Positions 18,418 to 21,413 of a DNA stretch of 21,413 nucleotides are shown here, in pieces; within the stretch, counting starts at the first letter, position 1; every line of letters starts with the position of its first letter. This stretch comes from Zoopage sp. CT-All. Lineage: Eukaryota > Zoopagomycota > Zoopagomycetes > Zoopagales > Zoopagaceae. A program made the translations under genes and the position numbers. The notes under the pieces are model-generated. The model was not told where the DNA came from. It did not search any database and was given only the letters and a program-made list of their open reading frames with translations. The DNA is taken from the NCBI GenBank assembly GCA_004114245.1, contig QZWS01000153.1, forward strand, positions 1-21,413, given 5' to 3'.

Positions 18418-20379
18418 CTATTTCTTTTCATCAGGTACCTTGTACGCTGGAGTAATCCACATGGGATTCTCTTCAGCATCTTTGGCGTGCCTCAAGAACG
18501 CATCCCTAGGATCCCTGATTTCCTCCTTCTCCCCTGCCATGATTTCTTTCATGATGAACTCCTTTGAGCTAGTTCCCAGTTTGCCATCTCTGCCTCCGGC
18601 GATCGCAGCACTTGGGCGTTCGGGCACCCATTCCTTTGCCGGCCTCCTGCCATCCGCGTATACCCTGCGCACCTTGAGCTTACCCTTGACCAAATCGTCT
18701 TGGAATAGCGGGAGCGCATTTGGCGTGAGGATCGTCTGCTGCAATGGGAGCAAGTCTTCGATGCGTGGGGAACGCAGACGATGGTTTTGCGCAAGACAGA
18801 GCTTTGCGCCACGTTGGGAGTGGTCCGGGGAGAAGAGGATGGTGGTGGCGCCGTCCGACCGTGTGATGAGGATTTGGTTTATGCGTTGATTCCACCGCAC
18901 GCGGATGGCGGCGTTCGCGGCAACATCGATTGAATCGACTAGATCCAGTGATCCACGATCAAGCACCGCAAGTCTGCCGCCAGTTGGCGAGTCAGCCTCC
19001 ACGATGCTGGCGTCGACTTTGACACCGCACGGGACGAGCACATATTGATCCGCGTCGCCACAAAGCGCGATATCGGCCTCGTCATACTCATTGACATATC
19101 GACTCTCTGTATCGCGTGTCGCCAGCACTGGCTTTATCGAACTTCTAATATCCCAAACTAGAATCAAAGGTGAGTGGCTAGAGCGGTGAAGCTGACGAAA
19201 CCCACGTTTGACGGAGCCCGTGGTGGCTGAGCGGGTGACCACATTCACACCATTTCGCGCCACGGCAATCGCAATCCTCCCGGCGCCGGGTTCGAGATTC
19301 ATTACCTTTACAGGTCTATGCCCAGCAGTCTTTGTGTCCCAGACGGAGACGACCCCATCGATAGCCGCGTCGACGATCCTGGCGCTGTCGTTGGGAATCC
19401 AGACCACCTGGGTGGTAGCCACTCTGTCTCGCATTCGCGTTGAACGATGTACGTACACAGAGGCCTGAGCGTGTCGGACGGTGGTATCCCAGACACGCGT
19501 GGTGCCGTCATCGGATACTGTGGCAAAGGTATTGGGGGCGAAGGGATGCCAGGCGGCCGAGTTGATGGCAGCCACATGCCCCTTGGTGTGCCGCAGGTCC
19601 TTCAAATACATATCTCCTCTAATATATTGCACACTATGCCGAGATTATTTGTCAGCAGCGAGGGAGAGATGGATGGGTGGTGACGCACATCTCTTCGCCT
19701 TCGCGCGAGAAAAGCTTTGCCTGTGGCGACCCACTCGCCACCAACACACGATCACCGTTCCCCACACTATATCTGACGTCGTTGATTTTGTAGCCCTCCC
19801 AGGGCGTGATGTCACGAAACGAGCGAATGGCGCTGGCCATGCCGGCAAAATCGTAGAATCGGATATGATGGTCGTATCCCCCGGTGACGAATCGCGCACC
19901 AGCCGGGTCAAGATCCACAGCCGAGCAGACCTAGGAATTGAGAGCGGATTATTATTGGAAGGGACATTCAATGGGATAGGAATACACGGTGAGAGGAGGG
20001 GATGTCGAGGGTGTGCGATACCGGCAGCGCAGCGTCGTCATCAGCCCCGCCAAGCGATGCCTCTGAATCCGAATCCTGCGCACTACAGCGAATTTTGCTA
20101 CCGGATTCCTCACCATTGGAGGCGGTGGTGGAAGGGCGCTTGGCGCGGGCAAGATTCTCCGCGAGGATGCGGTCTTCGTCCAGCTCCCCCGTCTTGCGCT
20201 TTCCAAATGTCGATGGGAGACTAGCGCCGTCTGGGATGGTGATGAATTCGCCGTGCGAGCTCTACAATGGATGGATGGATGGTTAGTCGCGGGCAAGGCT
20301 AGCAAGGCTGGGGTGATCGGACACACCATTAGGAAGTTGCTACACGTCATATGACTTCAAAGGTCGCCGCCATTTTCAT
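18418..20379 (-). CDS. WDR70: WDR70-like WD40 repeat protein
   Basis: Minus-strand exons 19986-20261, 19689-19930, 19206-19633 and 18418-19157 (561 aa), plus an uncertain first exon near 20356-20379. Family features in order are IPDGASLPSTFGKRK near the start, LPVSHTLDIPSSHR, DLDPAGARFVTGGYDHHIRF, YDFAGM, SGSPQAKLF, TKGHVAAINSAAWHP, VKLWDIRSSIKP, SPDHSQRGAKLC, LTPNALPLF, and a C-terminus with RDPRDAFLRHAKDAEENPMW and ITPAYK. WDR70 is a nuclear seven-repeat propeller; in fission yeast and human it works with the CUL4-DDB1 ligase and affects H2B ubiquitination and DNA end resection. Introns are 48, 55 and 55 nt, plus a longer first intron of 65-94 nt ending in CCAT repeats. The 48-nt intron (19158-19205) is stop-free and in frame, but its removal restores the conserved KLWDIR strand. 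The 5' exon could be the ATG at 20373 or 20379, a bare ATG at 20327-20329, or lie farther upstream. Confidence 0.9.
20267..20282. repeat. (ATGG)4 microsatellite in WDR70 intron 1
   Basis: Four perfect ATGG units on the plus strand, read as CCAT repeats on the transcribed minus strand between a CTAAC-type branch site and the AG acceptor of WDR70 intron 1. A related GGATGGGTGG stretch lies in the third intron (19634-19688). The repeat serves as a pyrimidine-biased spacer and could vary in length between strains. Confidence 0.8.
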
Positions 20380-20910
20380 CCTGACATCAACCAACCCACT
20401 ACTGCGGATTATGCCGTTCTCCGAGTACTCGGATACAACGGTTTCGGCGGGAGTGGAAGCGGGCGGAGGGAGATGGGTGGCGGTGGTCGTGAGGAGACTT
20501 GCTGCATCCAACTTGTGTACATGGTGGCAGCTTTGGGACATTCTGTCTTTCTGGCAGGGCATTTTGCTCAGGCATATGAGGGCGCAGCAGCATAGCTATG
20601 TGTTCTTGTACGTTTGCCAATGTCAGGCCCACTGTGGCATTTAAAACAAAAGTTTTGTTGGGCCACATGGCGCCTGGCTGTTTTAAACAATTAAGGCAGG
20701 CACCTTTAAAGCAGCCCTGCATTTTTTCAAATAAAAAGGCAATTGCAATATGCTCGACATCAGTATATGCAGCCACCAAGGCAGACTCCCAGTATGTTAG
20801 AGCAATACATGGTCACTATGGTTAGTGCAACTGGGAGAAGGCAGGTTTGGACCGCATTTGGCTTGCCTTCTATGGCCATTACATTGTCCATTCTCCATCT
20901 GCATCTCAAC
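20380..20910. other. AT-richer intergenic region upstream of WDR70
   Basis: This contains the presumed WDR70 promoter and leader. On the minus strand a frame is open from 20812 to 20399, about 137 codons, but has no ATG near its beginning. Its middle portion reads plausibly (AFLFEKMQGCFKGACLNC, then MWPNKTFVLN) and is cysteine-containing. It could be a downstream exon of the zinc-finger frame at 20911-21303, a separate degenerate gene, or the WDR70 5' UTR. The AT-rich ATTTTTTCAAATAAAAAGG tract near 20722 could also serve as a poly(A) or promoter element. Confidence 0.4.
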
Positions 20911-21303
20911 CTATACATCAACGCCACAGCATTTCAACCAATGTTTCTTTGAAAATTTATGTCTTCCAATATTGTGGTTCACTGTTAATAGTTTTCCACA
21001 GGTTGAGCATTTGATCTGCTCTGTGGGGCATTGACCATTATGCGCATCCCAATAATGCTTCAAAAGCGTATCAAGCCTTGGAGTGGCATCACACAGCTCG
21101 CAAGCAACCTCCTCCATCAAGTACTTATGCAAATGTTTTTGTATCTCACCTTCAAGCATATGGAAGATGTCCCGGTGCTTAGCTACAATGCTGAGATTTG
21201 TCTTAAATATTTGAACATCCTTATTATTTTGAAGGATAGTCAGCTTGACATAAAGGGTTTCTTGGATCGGGTTTTTGGGGCTTGTTTGGTGTTTGGGTGC
21301 AAG
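20911..21303 (-). CDS. Two-C2H2-zinc-finger open frame, 5' end unresolved
   Basis: A minus-strand frame is open from 21303 to the TAG at 20911, about 130 codons. Only one in-frame ATG is well placed (21159, giving 82 aa), but the 48 codons before it also look coding (for example TILQNNKDVQIFKTNL), so an upstream exon beyond or near the window edge is likely. The C-terminal part has two C2H2 fingers. The first is CELC, 11 residues, then H-x4-H; the second is CSTC, 12 residues, then H-x5-H, with a basic segment around RHKFSKKHWLK. Such fingers bind nucleic acid or protein. The protein is otherwise unrecognised. The DNA is clearly more AT-rich than the gene cluster to the left, and the frame may belong to a lineage-specific gene family or a decayed mobile element. 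Confidence 0.45.
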   Translation of the reverse strand, partial: LAPKHQTSPKNPIQETLYVKLTILQNNKDVQIFKTNLSIVAKHRDIFHMLEGEIQKHLHKYLMEEVACELCDATPRLDTLLKHYWDAHNGQCPTEQIKCSTCGKLLTVNHNIGRHKFSKKHWLKCCGVDV

Positions 21304-21413
21304 TCAGATGATTCACGGGTCTTTGATCGTTTGGTAATGCCCTGCGGGGTCTTTGCAGCGGTCTGCAGGGTCATAATTGGAACATGACTATGGTCATGCT
21401 TGGGTGCTCTATC

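Noticed and set aside
19280-19300. GGGTTCGAGATTC resembling a tRNA B box
   Set aside because: No A box or cloverleaf at the right distance, and it lies inside conserved WDR70 coding sequence.
1-21413. Operon-like or defence/biosynthetic cluster logic among neighbouring genes
   Set aside because: Gene functions are unrelated housekeeping roles on mixed strands with separate introns; close spacing reflects a compact genome rather than a dedicated system.

Overview
The window looks like a gene-dense stretch of a fungal nuclear genome. Almost every gene carries tiny spliceosomal introns, mostly 38-55 nt, with GT...AG ends and recognisable CTRAY-type branch sites just upstream of the acceptor. 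Gaps between genes are often only 27-115 bp. A Zn(II)2Cys6 protein (a fungal-type DNA-binding cluster) and a cystathionine beta-synthase with no heme-binding leader also fit a fungus. A full-length animal/plant-style NBAS and an HEI10 homologue argue against a budding yeast and may point to an early-diverging or basidiomycete lineage. The exact clade cannot be fixed by reading alone. There are no bacterial operons, rRNA, tRNA or CRISPR arrays.

Layout, left to right: the last 42 codons of a TTC1-like TPR cochaperone (+); a five-exon TMEM184/OST-alpha (DUF300) membrane protein (+); a 600-bp AT-richer gap; a small secreted six-cysteine protein (+); a 487-bp gap; CBS (+); a seven-exon HEI10/CCNB1IP1 meiotic RING ligase (+); and, convergent to it, the E1-beta subunit of branched-chain 2-oxoacid dehydrogenase (-). 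After a 707-bp gap come LTV1 (+), a two-exon mini Zn2Cys6 protein (-) whose coding end overlaps that of LTV1, the ubiquitin-like splicing modifier HUB1/UBL5 (-), a 14-exon NBAS/Sec39-type tether subunit of about 2275 aa (+), and WDR70 (-). The last 1 kb is AT-richer and holds a two-C2H2-zinc-finger open frame (-) with an unresolved 5' end.

The genes are mostly unrelated housekeeping functions: sulfur amino acid synthesis, branched-chain amino acid catabolism, 40S ribosome maturation, ER-Golgi tethering, splicing modulation, DNA repair/chromatin and meiotic crossover control. No single pathway or dedicated novel system is evident. The most informative observations are the reconstructed gene models: HEI10, NBAS with all its introns in the 3' half, four introns that are multiples of three without stops and so invisible to ORF scanning, an antiparallel coding overlap, and AT-rich islands carrying orphan reading frames. 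All exon boundaries were inferred by eye from frame continuity, splice consensus and remembered family features; none is backed by transcript data.
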